Position numbers and translations under genes: made by a program
The notes under the pieces: generated by a model
What the model saw: the letters and a program-made list of their open reading frames with translations, nothing else
What the model was told of the DNA's origin: nothing
Database searches by the model: none
From: [Pantoea] beijingensis
Lineage (GTDB): Bacteria > Pseudomonadota > Gammaproteobacteria > Enterobacterales > Enterobacteriaceae
Assembly (NCBI RefSeq): GCF_022647505.1
Contig: NZ_CP071409.1
Coordinates: forward strand, 620,001 to 684,000
Direction: 5' to 3'
DNA: 64,000 nt
In this document: in pieces, positions 40,978 to 50,174 of the stretch
How the letters are laid out: every line of letters starts with the position of its first letter
How positions within the stretch are numbered: the first letter of the stretch is position 1

Positions 40978-41871
40978 ATGGATCGTGAAGCCATCTGTAT
41001 CCGTCTGGCACAACAGGTTATTGGCTTGATGACGCATGGTAAAACGTCGCTGGCACCAGTAGCTGATGTCAATCTTATCTATGCCAGCAGCCCGTGTATA
41101 CGTACGCCTGTGATGTACAAACCCGGTATCATTATCCTGTTTCAGGGACAGAAAACGGGCTACATCGGACCTAGCGTATTCAAATACGATGCGACAAAAT
41201 ACCTCATGTTGACTGTTACCTTACCCTTTGAATGTGAAACTTTTGCGACGCCGGAAACACCGTTGGCCGGGATTTCCATCCATGTTGATACCATGAAATT
41301 GCAGGATCTGCTGATCGATATTGGCAACGACGACAGTTTTCATCCTGAACCGAAGCACTGCGGCATTCATTCGGCATTGCTAACTGAAGAGATGCTTTGT
41401 GCCGCTGAACGATTGCTGGATGTGATGTCCAGCCAACGTGATGCGAGAGTGCTGGGGCCGCAGATTGTGCGAGAAATTCTCTATTATGTTTTGATGGGCC
41501 CCTGCGGTGGGGCATTACTGGCGCTGGTTAGCCGACAAACGCAGTTCAGCCAAATTGCTCGTGCGCTGCGTCATATTGAACATAACTATACCGATAACCT
41601 GAGCGTTGATCTGCTGGCATCCGAGGTGAATATGAGCGTATCGGCATTTCATCACAATTTTAAAGCCGTCACCAGCACGTCACCGCTGCAGTACCTTAAA
41701 AGCTACCGTCTGCATCAGGCGAGGATCATGATGCTTCATGATGGTTTAAAAGCCAGCACGGCGGCGATAAAAGTGGGGTATGAAAGCGCCTCGCAGTTCT
41801 CGCGGGAATTTAAGCGCTATTTTGGTGTAACGCCCGGTGAAGAAGTAACACGTATGCGGCAGTCCAGTTGA
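40978..41871 (+). CDS. yqhC: AraC-family activator of yqhD-dkgA
   Basis: 297 residues. An N-terminal cupin-like domain (about 20-180) senses reactive aldehydes in E. coli; two C-terminal helix-turn-helix motifs follow ([20 protein letters not shown] about 216 and [19 protein letters not shown] about 262). The start ATG follows AGAGAGAGGAAAA. Divergent from yqhD as in E. coli. Confidence 0.94.
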   Translation: MDREAICIRLAQQVIGLMTHGKTSLAPVADVNLIYASSPCIRTPVMYKPGIIILFQGQKTGYIGPSVFKYDATKYLMLTVTLPFECETFATPETPLAGISIHVDTMKLQDLLIDIGNDDSFHPEPKHCGIHSALLTEEMLCAAERLLDVMSSQRDARVLGPQIVREILYYVLMGPCGGALLALVSRQTQFSQIARALRHIEHNYTDNLSVDLLASEVNMSVSAFHHNFKAVTSTSPLQYLKSYRLHQARIMMLHDGLKASTAAIKVGYESASQFSREFKRYFGVTPGEEVTRMRQSS

Positions 41872-41903
41872 TCGGGTGCGCTGCGATGATATTGGGTACA
41901 GCA

Positions 41904-41941
41904 AAACACCGGGACGCGGTCATCCGCCCCGGTGTTTTTTT
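41904..41941. terminator. Bidirectional terminator yqhC/yghB
   Basis: AACACCGGG and CCCGGTGTT with an inner GCGG/CCGC stem, followed by a T-run of seven on the right and preceded by AAAA. Serves both convergent genes and touches the yghB stop. Confidence 0.85.
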
Positions 41942-42608
41942 ATCCGGCGTGGCGTTTCTTAAGTTTCTGTTTCCAGATGACCAGAATGCTGCCAGCCAGC
42001 CCGATAAACAACAGCGCCACGGGTAAAATAATCAATACTGCCATCACCTGGTCTTCATGGCGTTTGATAAAGGGTACCTGGCTGATACCGTAACCAAAGG
42101 CCACGACAATCGTGACCCAGAGAAATCCACTAAGCCAGTTGAAGAACTGAAATCGCCCATTTTGTAGACCAGAAATACCCGCCATGGTGGGCAATAAGGT
42201 GCGTACAAAAGCGAGAAAACGTCCAACCAGCAGCGCCATCAGTCCATGGCGGTTAAAAAGCTGCCATGCCCGCTGGTGGTACTGAGCGGGAAGGTGCAGT
42301 AGCCACCCCTTAACCAGCCGCGTATTGCCCAACCAGCGCCCTTGCAGGTAACTCAACCAGCAGCCAAGACTGGCTGCAGTGGTAAGAATAACCAGAGTGG
42401 GGACAAAATCCATCACCCCTTTCGCGACCATAGCTCCCGCCAGTAGCAGCAAGCTGTCGCCCGGTAAAAAAGAGGCGGGGAGTAAACCATTCTCAAGAAA
42501 AAGCGTAATAAACATTACGCCATATACAATCCAGACAACATCCGGATTGGCCAGCGCAGCAAAATCGTGATGCCAAAGCGCCTGAACAATCTCATGCAAA
42601 ACACCCAT
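41940..42608 (-). CDS. yghB: DedA-family membrane protein YghB
   Basis: 222 residues (E. coli 219). Four to five membrane helices with the DedA signatures [12 protein letters not shown] (about 47-58) and [16 protein letters not shown] (about 128-143; conserved Arg). DedA proteins are implicated in undecaprenyl-phosphate or phospholipid flipping, and YghB/YqjA in E. coli affect cell division and drug tolerance. Between yqhC and metC as in E. coli. Confidence 0.95.
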   Translation of the reverse strand: MGVLHEIVQALWHHDFAALANPDVVWIVYGVMFITLFLENGLLPASFLPGDSLLLLAGAMVAKGVMDFVPTLVILTTAASLGCWLSYLQGRWLGNTRLVKGWLLHLPAQYHQRAWQLFNRHGLMALLVGRFLAFVRTLLPTMAGISGLQNGRFQFFNWLSGFLWVTIVVAFGYGISQVPFIKRHEDQVMAVLIILPVALLFIGLAGSILVIWKQKLKKRHAG

Positions 42609-42804
42609 GTTATATCCTGTTTACTGCCGTTACCTTGTAATTGTAACCGCAAATAGGCAAGCACCATCTTGATCTATAACGCGAAGAGCCGCGCTGTCCG
42701 TGTCCTGACTCTCGGCAACAATTACCCTTGCTGGTGATTCGATGCTGCTGACTAATTGGCGATGGCGCTCATTTTTCTGCAACCCGAATGACGCAGGATA
42801 TCTG

Positions 42805-43995
42805 TTATACGGCAATTCGCGTAAAACCTGCGGCCAGGTCATCGATAAGATCTTCAACGTTCTCGAGACCAATATGAAGGCGAACCAGCGTCCCGCTGAA
42901 GTCGACGCCTGCAACGGGACGGATTTCCGCGAGTTCTTCCGGCTGATTAGCTAAAATCAGTGATTCAAATCCGCCCCATGAGTATGCCATGCTGAAGTGG
43001 CGAAAATGATCCAGATAATCGGCAAGCTGGGCAGAAGTGAGCTTTTGTTTCAGTACAAACGAGAACAGACCGCTACATCCGGTGAAATCGCGTTTCCAGA
43101 ATTCATGGCCTTTGCACTGCGGCAGAGCGGGATGATTCACCACGGCTACTTCAGGGCGTTCTGCCAGCCAATGGGCAATGTGAATACTGCTCTCCTGGTG
43201 CTGGCGCAGGCGAACGGCCAGCGTGCGCAACCCTCTGCTGGTCATATAAGCCGTATCAGCATCGACCATCTGTCCCATCAGATAGGAGTTCTCGCGCAAT
43301 TGCGGCCAGCAACGCGCGTTGGCCACCGCCGTGCCAATCATGGCATCAGAGTGGCCGACCAGGTATTTGGTTCCTGCCTGAATCGAAATATCAACACCGA
43401 AATCGAGGGCGCGAAACAGAATGCCCGCGCTCCATGTGTTATCCAGCATGATGATCGCTTCAGGGGCTTTGAGACGAATGGCCGCAACGATAGCCGGTAC
43501 ATCCTGAACTTCCATCGTAATGGAACCCGGGGACTCCAGAAATACAACTTTGGTATTGGGCTGCACCAGCTCAGCAATCTCGGCTCCGATGCAGTGGTCA
43601 AACCAAGTGGTTGATACGTTCATTTTGCTCAGGATTCTGGTACAAAAATCCTGCGTTGGCTCATAGACCGAGCCGCTCATTAAGACGTTGTCCCCAGCCG
43701 CCACAAACGCGAGGATGGCATTGGCCACTGCCGCCGCTCCACAAGGGTAAAGCGCGCAACCGGCACCGCCTTCCAGCTCAGTCATGGCATCCTGCAGTGA
43801 AAAGTGCGTTAAGGTGCCTCGGCGTCCATAGAACAGTTCACCACTGGCACGGCCTGCTGTCGCTCGCTTTTTATCGGCGACGGTATCAAAGACCAGTGAA
43901 GAGGCGCGTTGAATCACGCTATTGACGGAGCCATGAGTGAATTTTTTTGCTCGACCTGCGCCGATAAGCGTGGTTTCAATTTTCTTCGTCGTCAT
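42805..43995 (-). CDS. metC: Cystathionine beta-lyase
   Basis: 396 residues (E. coli 395). PLP enzyme that cleaves cystathionine to homocysteine. The PLP-Lys is in [11 protein letters not shown] (about 210-220), with the aromatic/Gly phosphate loop [11 protein letters not shown] and DNTWSAG. The C-terminal domain is complete. A MetJ operator would be expected upstream, but I cannot read a convincing AGACGTCT pair there (AAGACGCC near 43999 is the nearest). Confidence 0.96.
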   Translation of the reverse strand: MTTKKIETTLIGAGRAKKFTHGSVNSVIQRASSLVFDTVADKKRATAGRASGELFYGRRGTLTHFSLQDAMTELEGGAGCALYPCGAAAVANAILAFVAAGDNVLMSGSVYEPTQDFCTRILSKMNVSTTWFDHCIGAEIAELVQPNTKVVFLESPGSITMEVQDVPAIVAAIRLKAPEAIIMLDNTWSAGILFRALDFGVDISIQAGTKYLVGHSDAMIGTAVANARCWPQLRENSYLMGQMVDADTAYMTSRGLRTLAVRLRQHQESSIHIAHWLAERPEVAVVNHPALPQCKGHEFWKRDFTGCSGLFSFVLKQKLTSAQLADYLDHFRHFSMAYSWGGFESLILANQPEELAEIRPVAGVDFSGTLVRLHIGLENVEDLIDDLAAGFTRIAV

Positions 43996-44095
43996 ACCAA
44001 AGACGCCCCGCTAAACCCTGAATAATCGTGTTGATAACTTATCACGTTTCCTTGCTGCCGGATCATGTTGATTGAGTATAAACATCATGAAATAG

Positions 44096-44131
44096 CATAA
44101 AAAAATGGCCGGGAGAAACCAGCCATTTTTC
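44096..44131 (-). terminator. Terminator of the TRAP transporter operon
   Basis: AAAAATGGC and GCCATTTTT pair across about 12 bases, with a T-run of seven on the minus strand. It follows the dctM stop by about 50 bases. Confidence 0.85.
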
Positions 44132-44180
44132 AGCAGAGTGGGTGACGAAAGAGGCGTCGTTGCCATCCCTGATATCGGCG

Positions 44181-45467
44181 TTACAGGACGCCCATGACGC
44201 CCGGTAGCCACAATGAAATTGCCGGGATATAGGTAATCAACATCAGCACGAAAAACAGCAGGCAATAGAACGGCACCATGGCTTTCACGACCTGTTCAAT
44301 TTTTTGCTTGCCTACCGCACTGGCAACAAACAGTACTGAACCGACTGGCGGTGTAATCAAGCCGGTGCCGAGATTGAGCATCATAATCATGCCGAAATGT
44401 ACCGGGCTGACGCCTAAGGCTGTGGTCACTGGTAACAACACCGGGGTCAGAATCAAAATGAGTGGTGCCATATCCATCAATGTGCCGATGAGCAGCAGCA
44501 GAATGTTAATGCACATCAAAATGACGTACTTGTTATCAGAAATGCTGGTAAAGAAATCAGTAATCAGCTGCGGCAGCTGCATAAAGGTCATTACCGCGCC
44601 AAACCCTGCGGCGAAGGCGATTAGCACCATCACAATCGTTACCGTTTTGATAGTCCGGAACAGCAGGATATGCAGCTGATTCCATTTAAAATCACGATAA
44701 ATAAACATGGTAACGAAGAAGGCCCACAGGCAGGCAATGGCCGCAGACTCCGTCGCGGTAAAGACGCCAGTCAGGATCCCTCCCAGGATAATCACAATGG
44801 TGAATAACCCCCAGAAGGCGTTAAAAAAGATCTTCACGGCCTGGTTAAACGGCACCCGTTCACCTTTGGGATAGCCCCGTTTACGGGCAAAGCCGATACA
44901 CATCACCATCAGGCACAAGCCGAGCAGTAATCCTGGGAAGATCCCGGCAACAAAGAGCGAAGAGATAGTGACCGTGCCGCCAGTTGCCAGTGAATAAATC
45001 ACCGAGTTATGGCTAGGAGGCGTTAGAACCGCCTGTACTGAACCACTGGCGGTGACGGCGGTGGCAAAATCCCGAGGATAACCTTTTGCTTCCATTTCCG
45101 GGATCATCACCGAACCAATTGATGCCGTATCGGCAATCGATGAACCGGAAATGGCACCAAAAAAAGTTGAGGCGACAATATTCACCAGCGACAGCCCACC
45201 GCGAATAAAACCGACAAAAATATAGGCAAAATTGACCAGCCGCCGAGCGATACCCCCCTCCGCCATAATCGCGCCAGCGAGAATAAAGAAAGGGATAGTG
45301 AGTAACGAGAATTTATTGATGCCGTTAGTAATCTGAATCACTACCGCCTCTGGCGGCAGTTCAATCCACCAGGCACCAATAAAAGCACTTAACCCTACGG
45401 CGAAGGCCACCGGGAAACCAAAAGCCAGTAACACCAACAGACTGCCAACTAAAATCAATGCATCCAT
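44181..45467 (-). CDS. dctM: TRAP transporter large permease subunit (DctM type)
   Basis: 428 residues, about 12 hydrophobic helices. DctM carries the sodium-coupled translocation pathway of TRAP systems. The start MDALILVGSLLVLLAFG at 45467 is the family N-terminus; a longer frame to 45575 overlaps the small subunit. GSVQAVLTPPSHNSVIYS and NLGTGLITPPVGSVLF are the paired conserved loops. Last gene of dctP-dctQ-dctM. The substrate is probably an organic or sugar acid. Confidence 0.92.
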   Translation of the reverse strand: MDALILVGSLLVLLAFGFPVAFAVGLSAFIGAWWIELPPEAVVIQITNGINKFSLLTIPFFILAGAIMAEGGIARRLVNFAYIFVGFIRGGLSLVNIVASTFFGAISGSSIADTASIGSVMIPEMEAKGYPRDFATAVTASGSVQAVLTPPSHNSVIYSLATGGTVTISSLFVAGIFPGLLLGLCLMVMCIGFARKRGYPKGERVPFNQAVKIFFNAFWGLFTIVIILGGILTGVFTATESAAIACLWAFFVTMFIYRDFKWNQLHILLFRTIKTVTIVMVLIAFAAGFGAVMTFMQLPQLITDFFTSISDNKYVILMCINILLLLIGTLMDMAPLILILTPVLLPVTTALGVSPVHFGMIMMLNLGTGLITPPVGSVLFVASAVGKQKIEQVVKAMVPFYCLLFFVLMLITYIPAISLWLPGVMGVL

Positions 45468-45480
45468 GATGAACTCCGAA

Positions 45481-45987
45481 TCAATGGGTACCACCGAGTA
45501 CGACAAGTGGACGCTGTGATTGCTCACCACACACCAATCGTTCAATAACAAACAGCAGGGTGAACACGGCGCCAATTGGAATGGGGAGATACATTTCGCC
45601 GAAAGTGACAGCGGGCATTGCCGCCAGTGGCTGGATCCACATGGCCTGACACAATCCGTAACTGGCGAGAAAAACCACGATACAGGTTGCGATCATCAGC
45701 AGATCGCACACAATATTTGCCAGGCGTTGGCCTTTTGGTGAAAGTCGATCGGTGATCATGGAGACGCAGATATGCGTACCCGCACGGAAACCTACGGGAG
45801 CCCCGATAAAGGTGAAAATAATGACGCAGACAATTGCCACCGGTTCTGGCCAGGAGAGTGCATCATCCAGTGCGTAGCGAGCAAAAATACCGATGGGGAT
45901 AATAATCACCATGATCATTAAGGCAATCGCGGCCACCACCATGCACAGCAGATAGAGCATATCCATCAGTCGTGAATAAGCAGACAT
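45481..45987 (-). CDS. dctQ: TRAP transporter small permease subunit (DctQ type)
   Basis: 168 residues with four predicted membrane helices, the standard DctQ layout, including the conserved ARYALDDALSWPEP block (about 34-47) between helices one and two. It lies 13 bp from dctM and 53 bp from dctP in one operon. Confidence 0.9.
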   Translation of the reverse strand: MSAYSRLMDMLYLLCMVVAAIALMIMVIIIPIGIFARYALDDALSWPEPVAIVCVIIFTFIGAPVGFRAGTHICVSMITDRLSPKGQRLANIVCDLLMIATCIVVFLASYGLCQAMWIQPLAAMPAVTFGEMYLPIPIGAVFTLLFVIERLVCGEQSQRPLVVLGGTH

Positions 45988-46040
45988 AGAAAGTTACCCG
46001 GATAAAGTGCGCCAGAACATCGCTCTGGCGCGGAGGAGGA

Positions 46041-47018
46041 TTATTTGACTGCGGCAATCTTCTGCATCAAATCCTGATAATTCTTACCGTATTGATCGCG
46101 TACAGGCTGCGTGGCTTTCACAAAATAATCACGGTCGATATCCTGGAATGTGACGCCGCCCGCTTTCATTTTCGCAACGGACTCATCGTTATATTTTGCC
46201 CACAATACGCGTTCCTCATCTTGGGCTTCTTTACTCAATTTTTTCAGCAGGGCCTGATCGTCTTTCGACAATTTGTCCCATGAGAGTTTGGAGAAGAGAA
46301 TCATCTCCGGCTGAATAAAGTGGCCAGTCAGGGTGTAGTATTTGGTCACTGGCATATAGTTGTGGGCGACAAAAGTGGGTGGATTGTTTTCCGTACCGTC
46401 CACAACGCCGGTTTGCATAGCGCTGAAGACTTCACTGACGCCCATCCCCACGGGATTCGTGCCCATAGCTTTTAGCGTTGCCAGGGATATCGGACTGTTC
46501 TGAACACGGATTTTCATTCCTTTAAAATCTTCCGGTTTCTGCACCGGTTTTTTGGTGATCATGTTACGTACCCCGGCATCCGTCCAGCCGAGGAAAACCA
46601 TGCGTGTATTGGGATCACTATCGAATTTGTCGGTGATTTCTTTGCCGACATCGCCATCCAGAACTTTATGCATATGGTCTACATCACGGAAAACATACGG
46701 CAGAGTGAGTACGCTGGTTTCCGGTGCGATGGTCGTGACGGGAGCCAGAGACACGCGAATCATGTCGATTGCGCCAATTTGTACCTGCTGGAGCGTTTGG
46801 TCTTCATCCCCGAGTACGCCGCCCGCAAAGACTTTTATTTCCAGGCGGCCATCAGTGGCCTGTTTAAGCTTATCCCCCATATGCTGTAAGGCGACAACGG
46901 TGGGATAACCCGCAGGCTGAACTTCAGCCACCTTTAGCACTTTTGCGCTGGCGGCTGTTGATGCCATCATTGCTGTGGAAACCAGTGAGACCGCGAGTAT
47001 TAGTTTTTTCAACCGCAT
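46041..47018 (-). CDS. dctP: TRAP transporter periplasmic binding protein (DctP type)
   Basis: 325 residues with a Sec signal peptide (MRLKKLILAVSLVSTAMM, cleaved after ASA near residue 24). The carboxylate-clamping Arg of TRAP receptors lies in FKGMKIRVQNSP (about 145-156), and QTGVVDGTENNP follows. This shows an acidic ligand. Short extracellular sugar acids (hexuronates, aldonates) or C4-dicarboxylates are candidates; a KdgR-like palindrome upstream favours a uronate-derived ligand. The ATG at 47018 has AGGAG upstream, whereas an in-frame extension to 47093 lacks one. Confidence 0.9.
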   Translation of the reverse strand: MRLKKLILAVSLVSTAMMASTAASAKVLKVAEVQPAGYPTVVALQHMGDKLKQATDGRLEIKVFAGGVLGDEDQTLQQVQIGAIDMIRVSLAPVTTIAPETSVLTLPYVFRDVDHMHKVLDGDVGKEITDKFDSDPNTRMVFLGWTDAGVRNMITKKPVQKPEDFKGMKIRVQNSPISLATLKAMGTNPVGMGVSEVFSAMQTGVVDGTENNPPTFVAHNYMPVTKYYTLTGHFIQPEMILFSKLSWDKLSKDDQALLKKLSKEAQDEERVLWAKYNDESVAKMKAGGVTFQDIDRDYFVKATQPVRDQYGKNYQDLMQKIAAVK

Positions 47019-47151
47019 TTTATTTTCTCCTGCGCGTAATGAGGAATCCCGTATTGGCGCCATTGGGCTTTGAGGTATGAGGTCAGATGCCACCGGGGCT
47101 GTTTCAATATAGAGAAAATGTGTTGGTTAAAAATTGCCTTCTTGTCAATTG

Positions 47152-47168
47152 GATGAATCGCATCACAT
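47152..47168 (-). promoter_or_regulatory. CRP-like half-conserved site upstream of dctP
   Basis: On the minus strand TGTGATGCGATTCATC has a perfect left half and a 3/5 right half of the CRP consensus. It lies next to the KdgR-like palindrome. Confidence 0.35.
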
Positions 47169-47169
47169 T

Positions 47170-47188
47170 ATCAAAACGATGTTTTAAT
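47170..47188 (-). promoter_or_regulatory. KdgR-like operator upstream of the TRAP operon
   Basis: On the minus strand ATTAAAACATCGTTTTGAT, with near-symmetric arms AAAAC/GTTTT, resembles the KdgR box AATRAAAYRNYRTTTYATT (as I recall it) at 16 of 19 positions. It sits 152 bp before the dctP start. No kdgR gene is in this window. Confidence 0.4.
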
Positions 47189-47282
47189 AATTTTCTATTC
47201 GATATCACAAAAGCAAAACATACCAGGCTCTCCGAGGCGTAGAAAACAGGTTTTTGCCTGGCATAGTCAGGTAACTTTGTAA

Positions 47283-47303
47283 ATAGTAATGAGAACCACT
47301 ATC
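47283..47303 (+). promoter_or_regulatory. Fur box of exbBD
   Basis: ATAGTAATGAGAACCACTATC matches the Fur palindrome (GATAATGATAATCATTATC type) and lies just upstream of a TATGAT -10 hexamer at 47322-47327. It implies iron repression of exbBD. Confidence 0.75.
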
Positions 47304-47375
47304 AATTCAGCGCTAATTTGGTATGATCCGCGACTGTTTTCTGTGTGTGGTTAAAAAGGTTGGAGACGCAGAGTG

Positions 47376-48110
47376 GTGACCGATAATTTGATGCAAACGG
47401 ACCTTTCCGTTTGGGGCATGTACGATCATGCCGATATCGTAGTAAAGGCGGTAATGATTGGGCTGTTGCTGGCATCCGTTGTGACATGGGCCATCTTCTT
47501 CAGTAAAAGCGCAGAGCTATTATCGGCAAAACGTCGCCTTAAGCGCGAACAGCAGGCGTTAGCAACGGTACGTTCGCTGCGCGAAGCGGCAGAAACCTGT
47601 AACAGTTTTTCCGCACAAAGCTTAAGCAAGCAATTGCTGAATGAAGCGCAAAACGAGCTTGAGCTTTCTGCCGGTTCAGATGATAACGACGGCATTAAAG
47701 AGCGTACGGGGTTTCGTCTGGAGCGTCGAGTGGCGGCGTTGAGTCGTTACGCAGGGCGGGGCAACGGTTTTCTCGCAACAATAGGTGCTATCGCGCCCTT
47801 CGTCGGGCTGTTTGGTACCGTTTGGGGCATCATGAATAGCTTTATTGGTATCGCAAAGACGCAAACCACGAATCTGGCCGTTGTTGCTCCGGGTATTGCT
47901 GAAGCCCTGCTTGCCACGGCAATTGGGTTGGTTGCAGCGATCCCGGCAGTCGTTATTTATAACGTTTTTGCCCGTATGATCGCGAATTATAAAGCCTCTT
48001 TAGGTGATGTTGCGGCCCAGGTTTTGTTACTGCAGAGTCGTGACCTTGATTTAGCTAACAGCGCAGATTCGCACCGTGTTTCTGCCGCCCAGAAACTGCG
48101 GGTAGGTTAA
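47376..48110 (+). CDS. exbB: TonB-system energiser ExbB
   Basis: 244 residues from a GTG at 47376, matching the E. coli length and its GNNLMQTDLSVWGMY N-terminus; GTG at 47373 and ATG at 47391 are alternatives. Three membrane helices (about 22-42, 128-150, 175-198) of the MotA/TolQ/ExbB proton-channel family. With ExbD it couples the proton motive force to TonB for siderophore and B12 uptake. Fur box upstream. Confidence 0.97.
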   Translation: MTDNLMQTDLSVWGMYDHADIVVKAVMIGLLLASVVTWAIFFSKSAELLSAKRRLKREQQALATVRSLREAAETCNSFSAQSLSKQLLNEAQNELELSAGSDDNDGIKERTGFRLERRVAALSRYAGRGNGFLATIGAIAPFVGLFGTVWGIMNSFIGIAKTQTTNLAVVAPGIAEALLATAIGLVAAIPAVVIYNVFARMIANYKASLGDVAAQVLLLQSRDLDLANSADSHRVSAAQKLRVG

Positions 48111-48115
48111 GTATT

Positions 48116-48538
48116 ATGGCCATGCGATTAAACGAAGATCTCGACGGCAACGGTGAGATGCATGAAATTAACGTCACGCCATTTATCGACGTGATGTTGG
48201 TTCTACTGATCATCTTTATGGTTGCCGCACCTCTGGCAACCGTCGATGTCCGTGTTAATTTGCCTGCTTCGACCAGTGCCCCTCAACCGCGGCCGGAAAA
48301 ACCCGTTTATCTTTCTATTAAAGCGGATAAACAGCTGTATATCGGCAATGAAGCCGTAAATGCTGATGACCTGGTACGCGTACTTACCACGCAAACCGAA
48401 GGTAAGAAAGATACGACTATCTTTTTTCAGGCAGATAAAACGGTCGATTACGAAACGCTCATGGGCGTAATGGACTCCCTCAGACAGGCGGGTTACCTCA
48501 AGATCGGTCTGATGGGAATGGAAACCACCAAGAAATAG
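48116..48538 (+). CDS. exbD: TonB-system energiser ExbD
   Basis: 140 residues (E. coli 141). One N-terminal transmembrane helix with the essential proton-handling Asp in NVTPFIDVMLVLLIIFMV (Asp about 25), and a periplasmic domain to the C-terminus. Starts five bases after exbB. Confidence 0.97.
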   Translation: MAMRLNEDLDGNGEMHEINVTPFIDVMLVLLIIFMVAAPLATVDVRVNLPASTSAPQPRPEKPVYLSIKADKQLYIGNEAVNADDLVRVLTTQTEGKKDTTIFFQADKTVDYETLMGVMDSLRQAGYLKIGLMGMETTKK

Positions 48539-48542
48539 TTCG

Positions 48543-48572
48543 GTAGCGGAAGGGAACTCCTCTCTCCGCTAC
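48543..48572 (+). terminator. Terminator of exbBD
   Basis: GTAGCGGA (48543-48550) and TCCGCTAC (48565-48572) pair across 14 bases, directly after the exbD stop. The following sequence is C/T-rich but without a long T-run. Confidence 0.55.
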
Positions 48573-48667
48573 GCCCTCTCATTTCGATTGTTGTGCCCCG
48601 CATTCGCCCCCCTTTGATGTCATATTTGTTGGTCTTTAGTTACTAATTTTGCAGATTTGTAAACTGA

Positions 48668-48689
48668 AATGGTGATTGTTGTCACATTA
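48668..48689 (+). promoter_or_regulatory. CRP-like site upstream of the citrate symporter gene
   Basis: GGTGA (48671-48675), six bases, then TCACA (48682-48686): nine of ten core positions match CRP. It lies 53 bp before the symporter ATG, plausible for catabolite control. Confidence 0.45.
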
Positions 48690-48741
48690 AGTGACTGCTT
48701 CTCGCGCTAAAAACAAGGGGGAGAACATAAGGAAGCAAGCA

Positions 48742-50058
48742 ATGACTATAACCACTTCAGTTACCAGGACGTCACCGAGTGGCGCAAAAACTATCTTCAG
48801 CGCAACCAGCGGCAATTTTCTGGAAATGTATGATTTCATGGTATTTGGCTATTACGCTTCAGCCATTGCCAACACTTTTTTTCCGAGCGACAACCCCTTT
48901 GCATCACTGATGCTAACGCTAATGACCTTTGGCGCTGGCTTTTTAATGCGTCCTTTAGGGGCCATTATTCTCGGGGCTTACATTGACAATCGTGGGCGGC
49001 GTAAAGGGCTATTGCTGACACTGGTATTGATGGCCATAGGAACACTGACTATTGCTTGCGTACCTGGCTACGGAACTATAGGTGTGGCCGCACCGATTTT
49101 GATCCTGCTTGGTCGATTGTTGCAGGGTTTTTCCGCGGGTGTCGAGCTCGGGGGAGTATCGGTTTACCTCGCCGAAGCGGCACCAAAGGGTCGTAAAGGC
49201 TTCTACGTTAGTTGGCAGTCGGGCAGTCAACAAATTGCGGTTATCTTTGCCGCACTGCTGGGGCTTCTGCTGAATCACATGCTGGAGAAAGATCAGGTAA
49301 CTGAATGGGGGTGGCGCATACCCTTTATCATCGGTTGTATGATCGTCCCGTTTTTGTTCTGGATCCGCCGTATGCTCGAGGAAACGGCAGCGTTTAGTCA
49401 GCGTAAGCATCATCCACCGATGCGTGAAATCATGCGGTCAGTCGCAAGCAACTGGGCACTGGTACTGGCGGGCATGCTGATGGTAGTCACGACCACAGTG
49501 ATGTTCTACATGATCACCGCTTTTACGCCGACGTACGGTAAGACCGTTTTGATGCTGAGTGATAGAGCCAGCTTCCTGGTGACCCTGTGCGTGGGTATCT
49601 CTAATCTGTTTTGGCTACCGGTCATGGGGGCGCTATCCGATCGTGTGGGACGCCGGCCGCTTCTGATTTTTTTTGCGATTCTCATGATTTTTACGGCATG
49701 GCCTACGCTGCACTGGCTGGTTGGCGCACCTGATTTAATACGTTTGCTGGAGGCTGAGCTCTGGCTGTCGTTTTTGTACGCCAGTTATAATGGCGCAATG
49801 GTCGTCTACCTGGCTGAGATCATGCCGGCGGAAGTTCGGGCGTCTGGGTTTTCTATGGCTTATAGCCTGGCAACGGCACTGTTTGGCGGTTTCACCCCCG
49901 CGATGTGTAGTTACCTGATACATGAGACGGGTGATAAAGCGATGCCTGGGGCTTGGCTGACGCTGGCTGCGCTGTGCGGGTTAATCGGTACATTCATCAT
50001 TAATCGACTGGTACGGCAATATCGGATTAAACATCATACTGATCCAGCGGCTGCTTGA
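48742..50058 (+). CDS. citA: Citrate/tricarballylate-proton symporter, MHS family (CitA-like)
   Basis: 438 residues, 12 hydrophobic helices, metabolite:proton symporter family of the MFS. It strongly resembles enterobacterial CitA/Tcu[18 protein letters not shown] at the N-terminus, [21 protein letters not shown] (loop 2-3), and [20 protein letters not shown]. The ATG at 48742 follows AAGGAAG; an in-frame GTG at 48691 is less likely. Substrate choice between citrate, tricarballylate and related acids cannot be read. No tcuAB partner genes lie adjacent, which favours citrate-type uptake. Confidence 0.8.
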   Translation: MTITTSVTRTSPSGAKTIFSATSGNFLEMYDFMVFGYYASAIANTFFPSDNPFASLMLTLMTFGAGFLMRPLGAIILGAYIDNRGRRKGLLLTLVLMAIGTLTIACVPGYGTIGVAAPILILLGRLLQGFSAGVELGGVSVYLAEAAPKGRKGFYVSWQSGSQQIAVIFAALLGLLLNHMLEKDQVTEWGWRIPFIIGCMIVPFLFWIRRMLEETAAFSQRKHHPPMREIMRSVASNWALVLAGMLMVVTTTVMFYMITAFTPTYGKTVLMLSDRASFLVTLCVGISNLFWLPVMGALSDRVGRRPLLIFFAILMIFTAWPTLHWLVGAPDLIRLLEAELWLSFLYASYNGAMVVYLAEIMPAEVRASGFSMAYSLATALFGGFTPAMCSYLIHETGDKAMPGAWLTLAALCGLIGTFIINRLVRQYRIKHHTDPAAA

Positions 50059-50174
50059 GTCTGGCAACGGGTGTATTGGGAACAGGCGATGCATCCGTTG
50101 TCTGCATTGAGTGACAAAAGAGCCGAATGACCTATAATAATTATCCCCATCTTCAATCTGGCCTGTAACAGATC

